Shown here in pieces: positions 53,466-63,807 of a stretch of 64,000 nt of DNA. Location: assembly GCA_023052935.1 (NCBI GenBank), contig CM041292.1, forward strand, positions 197,710,299-197,774,298, in the 5' to 3' direction. Below the pieces are notes generated by a model, which saw only the letters and a list, made by a program, of their open reading frames with translations, had not been told where the DNA came from and did not search any database. Every line of letters begins with the position of its first letter. Position 1 is the first letter of the stretch. This DNA comes from Piezodorus guildinii. Its lineage: Eukaryota; Arthropoda; Insecta; Hemiptera; Pentatomidae. Made by a program: the position numbers and the translations under genes.

Positions 53466-55690
53466 TTTTTATTTATTTGACAACACGTAATATACAAATG
53501 CCTTTAGGGTTATATTGTAACACTGATGACCATTACGAAAAACCTCCTTCAGGATTCTTCTGAATTCTTGAGCGAAGAAACCTCCCAGTGAAGGCACTCC
53601 TTGGTGTGGAAGATCTGGTAAAAAGTAGGTCTCTGCTCCAGAGGCGTTTTAATCTCTTTGGTGGGTTTTTGTGGTAGTGTATCAGTCAGTAATGTTTGTA
53701 CCAGTAGATTTGGATGTCCAGCGAGTGAGTCGTGAAAATGTTTGTAATATTTTTTAATGATATCCGTCACGATTGGTATGTTGAGGTCTTGGTGTAATGA
53801 TTTATTGGTTACGTAAAAGGGACAGTGAGTGATGAAGCCGAGGAATTTAGATTAAAAGATTTGAATTGTCTGCAAATGTGATTTTTTGCATGAGCCCCAC
53901 ACCTGAGTACCGTACGTCCAGATAGGTTAAAGTAACATGTTGTATATGATGATTTTGTTGCTTAGTGATAGTTTGTTTTCATGGTGAAGAAGTCGTCTAA
54001 GTATTGATAGTAGTCGTCTAAGTATTGATAGTCGATGACTCAGTCTTTTATTTTAAGGTATTTACGTGAGATTTCCATGTCTAGCGTCTATCCATTGTGA
54101 GTCCTAAGTATTTTTTTTTTCTGTTTGTTTGGGTAACTGAGCATTGTAAAGTGTTAGTGGAGGACAATCAGAATGCCTAAGCGTGAATGTTACTTGACTT
54201 GATTTCTGTATGTTTATTTTAATACGCCATGTATCAAGCCATTCTTGAAGTAAATTTAAATGAGTTTGAACATTGTGTGAGGCTATGGTCGGATCTGCAC
54301 TCGTTGAGAGTATCACGGTGTCGTTTGCGTATGTTGCAAGTAATGCGTCGGGTGTTTGTGGTATGTCAGAAGTGTATACAGTACACAGAACTGGGCCCAA
54401 AATGCTACCTTGCGGAACACCCGCACCAACTCGACAGTAGTCGGAATGTTTATCATCTTGGTCGACTACGAAAAACCTATCCTCAAGATACGACCTAATT
54501 ATTAAATAATAAGTATGCGGTAAAATTGATTTGATTTTACTGAGGAGGCCATCATGCCACACCTTATCAAATGCCTGTGCGACGTCTAAAAATGCTGCTG
54601 TACAAAATTCTTATTTTTCTAATGCCACAGCAATCGAATAAACAACTCTATGGCATTGTGTATGGTCAAACGTGCAGGTCTAAAGCCAAATTGGTGGTTA
54701 GGAATTACGGGTTTGGACTCTAAGAAAGGATATAATCGCTCTAATAATATTTTTTCAAACATTTTGGAAAATAATAGTAATAAACTAATTGGTCTATATG
54801 AAGTGACTTGGTCTAACGGTTTGTTTGGCTTTGGAATCATCTTTATAATTGAAAACTTCCATACTAGAGGAAAGTAAGTAAGTCGGAGGATAGAATTATA
54901 AATAGATGTCAGGAAGATTAAGGCTTTCTTAGGAAGAAGTACAATTTTCGGTGTGATTAGGTAAAAACCAGGAGCTTTTTTAAGGTTTTTAATGCAAAAT
55001 TTTACGTCCGACGGAGTAATAGGTGGAGGAAGTAGAGAAAGAGGAAGAGAATAAGTGAGAATTTGTTGGATGTCTGAGCAGTGCTGTTGGTCTTGCAAGT
55101 CATCATGAGGATGAAATACATCCGTAAGATGTGCAGCAAATAGGTCTGCCATTTCTTTATCACTTCTAGCCCATTTGTGTCAGGTTTACGGATAAGGTTC
55201 TTTGTATGGTGATAATGTAGTATCTTTCGTGATTGTTGCCAGAGAGTATTGTTACTAGTCTGTAAGTCACTCAAATGTGTGTTGTAAGTGTCGTGTTTAT
55301 ATTGTTGTATAAGTTTTCTCAGTCTGTTAGTAAGTTGGTTAAGTAATCGTTTGTCACTAAGATAGCGAGATCTTTTCCATTGGTTCAGAGCCCGTCGTTT
55401 TTCGACCATTAGTGACCGCATTTCGGGGGGTAAATACTGTTTGTTATGGTCTGTTTCAGGTTTATGTGCTGATTGCTAGGCAGCATTTTGTATAGTCTTA
55501 GTGAGTGTATCTACAGCATTGTTGATGTCTTCCTGAGTCTTTAAGCTAGTATTGAGGTTAAGTTTATTGTTTATGGCACTATGAAATTGGATAATTAATA
55601 TTGGTCCAGGAGTAAACGTTTGGGTGTGGGTTGTAGATTTGATATTTAAAACTGATTGCTAATAGGTGTGGGGGATTAAAAAGGGATTAG
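53466..55690 (-). mobile_element. Jockey-B retrotransposon, 5'-truncated
   Basis: 2.2 kb, related to Jockey-A but a distinct family. From ~55690 leftward: linker after the endonuclease (INNKLNLNTSLKTQEDINNA), RT, C-terminus, and a 3' UTR with stem-loop CCTTCACTGGGAGG (53581-53594 in reverse) ending in an A tail (T run 53461-53471). EN domain and ORF1 missing. Confidence 0.9.
53549..55660 (-). pseudogene. Jockey-B reverse transcriptase, degraded
   Basis: Pieces: 55421-55002 (MVEKRRALNQWKRSRYLSDK), 55152-54619 (KNLKKAPGFYLITPKIVLLP, YRPISLLLLFSKMFEKILLE, FGFRPARLTIHNA), 54562-54104 (MWHDGLLSKIKSILPHTYYL, GAGVPQGSILGPVLCTVYTS, LLATYANDTVILS, WRIKINIQKSSQVTFTLRHS), and C-terminal 53770-53549. 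At least four frameshifts. The active site reads YAND, not YADD, so a catalytic Asp is lost. Family role as for Jockey-A ORF2. Confidence 0.9.
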
Positions 55691-55837
55691 GAAATTGAAT
55701 TACTAGATCAAAAAGTTTCACCTTTTAGTTTCTTGAGATTCCAGAACAATATTGATCTGTATTATCCCAGCTGCACATGAGAAAGTTTATGAAGAAGATT
55801 TTACCGTAGTGTCATTTTGTCACGCACATAAATTTTG
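55691..55837. other. Spacer between Jockey-B and SINE-3
   Basis: No gene or repeat recognised. Confidence 0.3.
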
Positions 55838-55945
55838 ATGGTGCATAACAGCCTTCTTCCCTAGGTCACGGGTTCAATTCTGGCAAGTCGCCCTAGGATG
55901 TTTTAATGGGAGTAAAATATCCTTCCAGGAGATGATCCCAAACGT
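55838..55945 (+). mobile_element. SINE-3, partial copy
   Basis: GTGCATAACAGCC ... GGTCACGGGTTCAATTCTGG (B box), GCCCTAGGATGTTTTAATGG and GAGTAAAATATCCTT, matching the order in the 16.6 and 63.8 kb copies. A box and 3' half are missing. Confidence 0.7.
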
Positions 55946-56199
55946 GTTTCACTGAATTCGATGAAATGGTTTTAGGTGAAACTAGGCGTTAAACGATTAG
56001 CATTCTCCAAATATTAGAAACCAAAACCGATTTCGATGGTTATAAAATTATATAAATAATAAGAATTATAAAATTAAATTAGACTTTAATAAAAAATTGT
56101 AATAAACTTTTTTTAGCAGTGAGGAATTATAATCTTAGCACAGTTTTTTAGAAACCTTATTATAATTACTATTTCGATGAGATTATTTATTTTTTTAGA

Positions 56200-57365
56200 G
56201 AGACAACATTGCATAAGGCTTTAATGGCTTGTTTTGGTTTATTATTTTCAATAACCAACCTTTGTAATCGACCAACAAAATAAATGAAAAAATACCCCTG
56301 CTCCAAATTTGAGAGCTTAAGTTTCAAAAGATGCGTATAATCCGAATAACGATTTAAAAAAAATCCGTTTGTCCGCCGTCTGCGACATTTCTCCGAAACT
56401 ACTGGACCCATTTTTTTTAAATTCGCCACAAAAATACTAGTCAACGATGATCCTAACACCTAGACGTTGTTATCAGCTAGTTAGTTTTAAAATAGCAGCC
56501 GATTAAAAGGATTTTATTCAATAACTCAGTGATTTTTTAAGATTAAAAAAAAAATTATTAGTGTTTTTAACCAAAAAAACCGCGAATAGTTATATAAAAG
56601 AGAAAACAGAAAAGAAAAAAATATAAAATTTTCACATAAATACGCTCCTAACTCAGTTATGTTTGACGATAGAGAAAAGTATGTATAGAGTTTTAGAATC
56701 AGTAAAGCGCAATTAAAAAAAAAAAAAAAAAAAAGATAGAAAAAATTCATTATTACTTTTTAACCGAAAAACCGCGAATAATTATATAAAAGAGAAAAAA
56801 AGAAAAGAAAAAAAAACTGAAATTTTTCCCATAAATAAGCCCATATCTCAGTTATTTTTAAAGATAGAGAAAAGTGTGTATAGAGTTTTAGAATCAGTAA
56901 AGCACGATAAACAAAAAAAAATATGTATAATCAAGTAATAGATGTAATTGCACCAAAAATCGGTTATTCTTGAAGATAAAGAAAAATTGAAAGAAATTTC
57001 GTGATGAAGACAACGCGATGAACAAAGTTAAAAAAAAAAAAAAAAAAATTTAAAATCATCTTATATAGTCAAGCCACAACTTATTAGAAATGTGATTCCC
57101 TGATAACTCGGTTATTAGTTATTGATGATAAAGATAAAATGTAAGGTTTTCTGGAGTCAGAAAATTTCATTTGAATTATTTGAATGAAAATCAAAAGAAA
57201 AGAAAGCGAAATAGTTACGCAGTCCTGTATAAATACTTTTGGTTTATTATTTTCAATAATAACCTTTGTAATCAATAAAAAAAAAAATTGCCCCTGCTCA
57301 AAATTAGAGAGCTTACGTTTCAAGATGCCTAGAATCCGAATGACAAATAAAAAAAAGGATCCATT
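56200..57365. repeat. Complex tandem/dispersed repeat block
   Basis: A ~160-bp segment (GGTTTATTATTTTCAATAAC ... GCCCCTGCTC-type ... GAGAGCTTA) occurs at 56235-56350 and again at 57238-57345. Between them a ~196-bp unit is tandemly repeated (56563-56717 and 56757-56912; shared GAATAATTATATAAAAGAGA-like and TATAGAGTTTTAGAATCAGT), with weaker third and fourth copies to 57175. Long A runs accompany each unit. No coding function seen. Confidence 0.75.
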
Positions 57366-57385
57366 TCTCCTAAAAAATAAGATAA

Positions 57386-57682
57386 AAAAAAAAAAAACCT
57401 GTACCACTATAACCCATGAAGAGTTTTGGGCTCAGTACATGTAGAGATTCGTACTGTTTCTAGGCCAACGGCCGTGCAATGACGTGATTCGGCCAAGATC
57501 ACGCTCAGCCGCCTGGTTTTCCCCCTTTTTGGGGACCCACTTTATAGAGGCTGTGTGTGCCCCAGGATCGCTCCCCGGCTGAAATAACAGAATAAATAAT
57601 ATTCCACCCCAGCCGGGATTCGAACACAGGACCCTGAGCCCAGTAGACTAGCCCTCTACCCACTAGACCACGCCGCGCCCTA
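57386..57682 (-). mobile_element. SINE-2, full-length minus copy
   Basis: The reverse complement: GGCGCGGCGTGGTCTAGTGG head with A box TGGTCTAGTGG, B box GTGTTCGAATCCCGG, body, and the end TAGTGGTACAGG followed by T13. The most complete copy of the head in the window. Confidence 0.9.
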
Positions 57683-58138
57683 AAAAATTAAAAAATAAAA
57701 TAAAAATAAATAACAAAAATTAGTGACATTTGATAAAGAAATGAATTTTTGACCAAATGAAAAAAGAATCATTGAATTTGGTTAACGACTACCTTAGATA
57801 TTGCGTTTTGAAATAAGTGGTAGTGTTATGATATGTTGCTTTAAATTAGTGCTTTTCATATTACTTAATTGCCTATCAACAGCTCTATAAACAGTTATAC
57901 CCTAATATTGTTATTTAGCAATAATAAACCATTGTGTAATAATTTGCAGCGTTTTTTTCAATACTTCACTTTGAAATAAGATAATTTTGACACCAAAATT
58001 ATTTTCCTATCTTCACTAGAACAAGAGATATTAAGTAAAATGTTTTTTTCGCACACAAACTTTCCGGTTTTTTTTTACGCGACTCCTAGGGAGCGTTGCC
58101 CCCTAATATTTATAATATATAGCAGATTAATATATATA
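57683..58138. other. Spacer, nothing recognised
   Basis: AT-rich without repeats shared elsewhere. Confidence 0.3.
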
Positions 58139-58275
58139 AGGGGTACTCACTTCGTTTGCTATAGCATGCTATTTGTGCTACTGTGCTAAACCCATCAATT
58201 TTATAAAGGAAATAACTGTAGAAACTCGAAAAATAACACAAATAGCATGCTATAGCAAACGTAGTGGGTACCCCT
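58139..58275. mobile_element. Short foldback element with 39-bp arms and flanking direct repeats
   Basis: AGGGGTACTCACTTCGTTTG (58139 on) and its inverted counterpart ending GTAGTGGGTACCCCT (58275) match over 39 bp with about two or three differences. They are separated by 59 bp. AGCAGATTAATATATATA lies immediately outside on the left (58121-58138) and AGTAGATTAATATATATA on the right (58277-58294), a possible 18-bp target duplication. Confidence 0.72.
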
Positions 58276-58449
58276 ATAGTAGATTAATATATATAGCAGA
58301 TGCTAATCGCTTAATGTCGAGTTTCACCTAAAAAAAGTTTCATCAAAATCGGTGAGACATATTTGGGAACCTCTCCTTGTTAGTTATGCCATCCTTGCGG
58401 TGCTTCTGCGTTTTCAAATACGAAAAAGGACTGCCTATGCGAAGATGAA

Positions 58450-58728
58450 CGCTGAATTTGACAATCCTCTCGTCCCTTTTGAACAGATCCGATTCCTTGG
58501 ACTTCATCTTGATAAACGCTAATCTTGTATTCCTCATACTCGGTTAAAACGACAAGAAACTGTTGGGAGCTTTCGACTATTTCAAATTTTCCTTGACAAA
58601 CGCTCATACCTTCCACTTTACTACAAAAAATGTCATCTGCATAACAATCATAAGGCCAATCTGTTGGAATTGAGCTTTGTAGCTCTAATAAACTATCGAA
58701 TTCCTGCGAATCAAATCCTTTGTATGAA
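58450..58728 (+). pseudogene. Jockey-A-like ORF2 fragment
   Basis: The plus strand encodes, with stops, PLVPFEQIRFLGLHLDKR, PHTRLKRQETVGSFRLF, LDKRSYLPLYYKK and IELSFVALINYRIPANQ, corresponding to the region after YADD in Jockey-A. The minus-strand ORF covering the same bases (58733-58380) is its shadow. Truncated both ends; right side abuts SINE-2. Confidence 0.82.
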
Positions 58729-58729
58729 T

Positions 58730-59020
58730 CCACCCATGAAGGGTGTTAGGCTCAGTAGATATAGAGATCCGTACCGTTTCTCGGCCAACGGCCGTGCAAT
58801 GCAGTGATTAGGCCGAGGTCACATTCAGTCGCCAGGTTTTTCCCCAATTTTTTGGGTACCCAATTTATAGAGACTAGTCTGCCCCAGGAGGGTCTTTGTA
58901 CCCTAGGGTCGCCCCCCAACTGAATTAACAGAATAAATAATATTCCGTCACAGCCGGGGTTCGAACTCAGGACCCGCAGAACATTAGAGTAGTGCTCTAT
59001 CCACTAGACCACGCCCGCTC
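58730..59020 (-). mobile_element. SINE-2, minus copy
   Basis: In reverse: GAGCGGGCGTGGTCTAGTGG, GGGTCCTGAGTTCGAACCCC, body GGCGACCCTAGGGTACAAAG, GCACGGCCGTTGGCCGAGAA. The T tail is lost: the end meets the Jockey-A fragment near 58729. Confidence 0.88.
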
Positions 59021-59075
59021 CCCGACAACCCAATACACACAGTTGTATATTTATAAAAAATAAAAAAATTAAATT

Positions 59076-59107
<32 letters not shown>

Positions 59108-60025
59108 CACAAATTTCATGGAATAATTTTACTATTACATCTTCTGCTAAAACATTTTAATTTTATTTTTTATCATTCTTAACAATTTTTTAATCTATTT
59201 TTTGTTTATTGCTGTTCTTGTGTATCTTTTAATAGGGAGGGAGACGATATTTATTTTATTTTATCGTAGTTTGTATAGCTGTTTTCTTTAGTTTTCAAAA
59301 TCAATTTTAAGAGAATATCGGAGTTTATATGTTATTACTTTAGATATATCTTTCGAAAATCAGTTCTAGAAGCTTATAAAACTAATTTTCTTTAGAGGTG
59401 ATTTTTATCCCAGCGATTAAATCAATAGAACTGCCCCAGTTTCGCTAGAGCCGAATTCAATACCACACTCCAGGATTTTTCGTGACATGAGCCTCCAAAG
59501 GCGGGCCTTTCATACGAAGACCTGGGTCACAGCGGTATCATTAATAAAATCAAACTTTACATTTACTGCAAACCTTAAAAGATTATTCACCATTAACCTA
59601 ATTGGGAACTAAATAGAACTTCCTAATTTTAACTAAAGACGTCCTTGATCTGAAAAACAGTTGGTAGAAGAAAAGTGTTAGGTATTTTCCTTTGCATTCA
59701 GGTATAATAGAATAGAAAATAATTTTTAATTTGGACAGGTTCCCTTTGGAACAACAAATATGTACACTTAAGGTATAGAATAGAAATGAATAGAACAAGA
59801 AACTACATTCTGATACAATGTCCCTTAAGAATAACATTTATGAACAAAATCAAAAATTATAACTGGCCAAATGCAATATATAACTACAACTAGATAATTG
59901 ACGAATGAAAAAAGAAAAAAAATACAATGTATCCCTGCCTAAAGAACAGATTATCATGATTAAGAAGAGGTGTGAGAAGTAAGAAAAAAAATAAATAAAT
60001 AAATATATCTTTACAATAAAACAAA
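59021..60025. other. 1 kb spacer, no gene supported
   Basis: TA/A tracts at 59075-59105. 59440-59535 is somewhat GC-richer (CTCCAAAGGCGGGCCTTTCA) but matches nothing I recognise. Confidence 0.3.
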
Positions 60026-60026
60026 A

Positions 60027-60945
60027 TCTGGTGAGAGCAACACACGACTTTCACTTACCTCCTCACTCAATCCCACTTATTTTTAAAATCAATGAAAGAA
60101 TTTTCAAATACAGTTAGAGATAACAACACGTGAAACTATTAAAGAATTAATTAAATTAAATTTATATAGAAACATGTGTTTTATTAAAAAATCTATTGGA
60201 TTATTATCTAAAATAATCAGTTAGTTTTATGTTCATTTCATCACTCTCTATTAACTTTTAAAAGCTTGTGTATAAGATATTATTTTTTCTAAAATCTTTA
60301 GCTTTCCAACGGTATATCCATAGATGTATATTACAGTTCTTATGTTCGAAAACGAAAAATTGCATTAAAAAAATATATTTTTTTTTTTGTTTTCTCCCTT
60401 AGTTGGGTATCGAATTCATTGAATTTATATATTTACCTATTTTTCATCCGTGGTAACAAGGTATTATAGTTATTTCAATAGAATATACAAAATTAAAGGT
60501 ACTTAAGGAGAAAGAAAATTTAAAATATCGGCATTTAAGCCCTGTCAGACCATTTTAATCAGAATGAAACCTACATGATATTAAAGCCCATTAAAGTTTA
60601 CATCGATATAGCGAGTTTAATCAAAATCGTCGGAGCCGTTTTCGAGAAAAAAGAAAAAAGGTGCAAAATGCATGGTATAAAGTAGCTCTTCTGGTAAGCT
60701 CACTTTGATGAAAAAGGTTTTGTAACGTCTCGGGCGTATTTGTTTTAAATATGAATTTTCAGTTTCATAGGACTTACCGTTTTCGCTCGGGAGATACACA
60801 CACACACACACAGACCTTTTTGCGGGACTTGGTTATTTGGACTCAGGGGACCCTAAAACGTGTATTTCCGTTGAAAACTAGAATTCGAATATTTTCACGA
60901 TTGCAATACTTTCCCTTACTATACTCGTATATAGTAAGTGAAAGT
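60027..60945 (-). repeat. CTTTCAC repeat, complete reverse copy
   Basis: TCTGGTGAGAGCAACACACG then ACTTTCACTTACCTCC to CTTTCCCTTACTATACTCGT and AAGTGAAAGT, ~920 bp, all landmarks present, including a CA tract (60788-60803). Confidence 0.9.
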
Positions 60946-61084
60946 AAAAAAAGAATAAAATAAAAAAATTTCTTCAGATACATACATTTGTTGAGCAAAA
61001 TTAAATTTAAAAATTAATTAATAAACTTAAGTTAGGTATGAGCAATAAATAATATTTCTTTTTTATTTGATATTTGATATAAAA

Positions 61085-61300
61085 AATCAGTGTTTTTGAT
61101 CACCTGTTAGGGTATACAGGAGGTATTGGAACAGTTAGGACTTGAATGATGATATAGAAGAAACATGACGGATATGAGTAGGTATGGAATTCCAGAGATT
61201 AGTAGAGCGGACAAGAAAGGAATGATAATGAATGATGATGATGATGAAAGGAAAAATTGTAGTTCTACAGGATGGCGAGACCTTGTTTTAAAAGAGTGGA
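61085..61300 (-). pseudogene. L2-D-like C-terminal remnant
   Basis: ACATGACGGATATGAGTAGG ... TGGAATTCCAGAGATTAGTA ... GGACAAGAAAGGAATGA parallels 33079-33150 (ACATGACGGATCTCAGGAGG ... TAGAAATCCAAAGAG). On the minus strand it encodes the W(I/N)SIPPEIRHV-type segment. Heavily decayed. Confidence 0.55.
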
Positions 61301-61312
61301 CTGACTAGTCTA

Positions 61313-62083
61313 AGATCCGAACTTGAAACGATCTGCACCGAGTTGATAATAGAATGAAACATTTTATAACAAATTTAGTATATTAGAAATTATGTTAAGA
61401 ATGGGTTGCCTAAAAAAATCCAAGACAGATTAATTTTAATTTAAAAAAAAAAAAAATTTAATTAAATGTTGCAACATCATGATAGTAAGAAAACTTTTAC
61501 CCTGACTTGAAGTATCAAAGGTATAGAATGTGCAGCTGTTGGGTTTCCTAATTTTTCCTGGACAAACTATCGGTTGTCAGGTAAAAGCGGGTATGTCGAT
61601 ATCAGTTATCTGGACCGGCTTGATAATAGAAAAAAATTATATCAATAAAAGCGTTGTTTTATTGTAAACACATTGATATAGGGTGGCTAACAAAAAACTT
61701 GGTCCTGATCTGGGTTTTAAAGATTTTAACGCGAGTGGAAATGCGTGACGGAGAGATCCGAGTTGAGTATAGCGTGTAATTATAAAGGACACAACATTGC
61801 AGCCGCACGTAATCGGACATTGAATATAAGATAGTTTGATATCCTATATAAATTGCAGGACCATTTTTTACACAAATACCAAATTACAGGGTAAAAGTTA
61901 TCTTATTATCATGATGTTGCAACATTTAATTAAAAATAAATTTTTAAAAAATAATTAAAAATAGTCTGTCCAGATTTTTTTTAGGCAACCCATTCTTAAC
62001 ATATTCCCTAATATACTAAATTTGTTATAAAATATGTTTCATTCTATTATCAGCTCGGTGCAGATCGTTTCAAGTTCGGATCT
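61313..62083. mobile_element. Inverted-repeat element with ~195-bp arms
   Basis: Left arm 61313-61504 (AGATCCGAACTTGAAACGAT ... AACTTTTACCCTG) and right arm 61887-62083 are complementary at roughly 85-90 percent by eye, including GTTGCAACATCATGATARTA and AAGAATGGGTTGCCTAAAAA. The 382-bp interior has no ORF. Could be a foldback/TIR DNA element or two copies of one repeat in opposite orientation. Confidence 0.7.
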
Positions 62084-62628
62084 TTTACTAGACGATTTAA
62101 ACCGCAGAAGACTGTGGAGAGAGCTGGGTGTTAATAGGTAAATACAAACACTAAAGAGTTGAGTGTACAAGATTATATGCATACATTTGGCACAAAAAGA
62201 TATGATTCTGGTAACGTACCTCAAAATCGTTCTAGTTTTCAAGGAAGTAATAATTCGTCAATTCGTATGAAATAGTTGAATTTTAATTATTTTTTCCGCT
62301 CAACATGTTTTATTTTCATAATATTTTTACCAGTTTTTCAATATCTTTTATTTAATATAAAACCGTGGATAAAGCTTTTTTTCTGGGTGATACTTTAAGT
62401 TTTGCGTCCATTTAAGTCATCTTCGCGCCTAAAAGTCTCTCCAAATTTGTTAATTTTGCATATTTGCTAAAAAATTGGTCCAGTTGTTTCAAAGGATTGC
62501 AGATGGCGGAGGACAAATTACTAATAATTTGTTATTGGGATTTTACTGATCTTGAAAAGTATTTTGAGTGGAGGATTATTTTTGTATTTTACTTTTTTTT
62601 ATGTCGATTATTAACGTTCATTATTTAA
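62084..62628. other. Spacer, nothing recognised
   Basis: No gene or shared repeat seen. Confidence 0.3.
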
Positions 62629-62924
62629 AACAATGAGTGTGGTCTAATGGATAGAGTGCTAGTTTTTTGGAATTTGTACGGAATATTATTTATTCTGTTA
62701 TTTCAGCCGGGGGCGATCCTAGGGTATGGAGACCCTCCTGGGGCAGACCCAGCCTCTATAAAGTGGGTACCCAAACTATACCGGGAACCCATGGGTACCG
62801 GGAAACAAACCTGGCGGCTGAGCGTGAACTTGGTCAAATCACCTCATTGCACGACCGTTGGCCTTGAAACAGTACGAATCTCTATATATACTGAGCCTAA
62901 GACTCTTCGTAGGTTGTAGTGGTA

Positions 62925-63002
<78 letters not shown>

Positions 63003-63019
63003 TTTTTTTTTTTTTTTTT
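62629..63019 (+). mobile_element. SINE-2 with giant poly-T tail
   Basis: Head GAGTGTGGTCTAATGGATAG (A box), B box deleted, body GGGGCGATCCTAGGGTATGG, GGCGGCTGAGCGTG, ACCGTTGGCCTTGAAACAGT, end TTGTAGTGGTACAGG, then 72 T, one A and 18 T (62929-63019). Frames of poly-K/poly-F over the tract are artefacts. Confidence 0.88.
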
Positions 63020-63807
63020 GGAAACAATGAACCAAAAAATACATTACTTTAAGTAAATTTTGTGAAGTAAGTACATCAGATTTATCTTATTTTTTAATTA
63101 TTATTATTCTTTATTATAACATTACGGGACTATGAGTTTTTCGTATTAATTTAGAAATATCAGCAATTTTTTCCCCCTTTTTTCTAGAAGGCGTCCTTTT
63201 ATTGAAAAACTTGAGGCTCTTTGCCCCGGCTCTGCAACTTTGCTTATAAGGTTTAAGTTTTAAAGTATAAATTATTACTTAGCGGAAAATTAATCAGCCT
63301 TTGGAAATCTCGACCCTTAACAGGTAATTTGAAAGGAGTTCAAGTTTGCGGTAGGCTTTCATAAAATCGCAGCCCTGTTTCCATTGTTATGAGTTAAGGC
63401 TGAGAAAACTGATTTTTATGAGCACAATAAATAAACTAAAAACTACTCTTTTGTCAGAGGAATTCTGTAATACTCTCATCAATTTTAATTAAAATCAGCT
63501 TATTTCACGCTCGACGGTGTATTGTTTTCAAAGTTCTTTGTAATCAATATCATTATTAATAATAATAGTTAATAATTAGTTTGTAATATGTTCATTTTCC
63601 GATTTTAAAAAATATATATTTATTTATTTATGTAGGCTTTTGTTTAGTTTTATAAATCGTCTTCGTAGGTTCGTGGGTGCATATAATGAAAAAAAAACTA
63701 TTGAGAAGAAATGTGTAACAGTTTGATATTTTTTTTCTTGTTGGTTTTTTTTCCTTAATTTTTTTACAGGGGAAAAACTATTTAAATACAATAGAGGGAT
63801 CAACTGT
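63020..63807. other. Spacer, no gene supported
   Basis: ATTATTATTATTCTTTATTATAA followed by GGGACTATGAG at 63098-63134 may be another decayed L2-type 3' end. The remainder is unassigned. Confidence 0.35.

Noticed and set aside
58380..58733. 117-codon minus ORF
   Set aside because: Shadow of a Jockey-A ORF2 fragment recognisable on the plus strand.
62839..63052. Poly-K / poly-F ORFs
   Set aside because: Arise from the poly-T tail of SINE-2.
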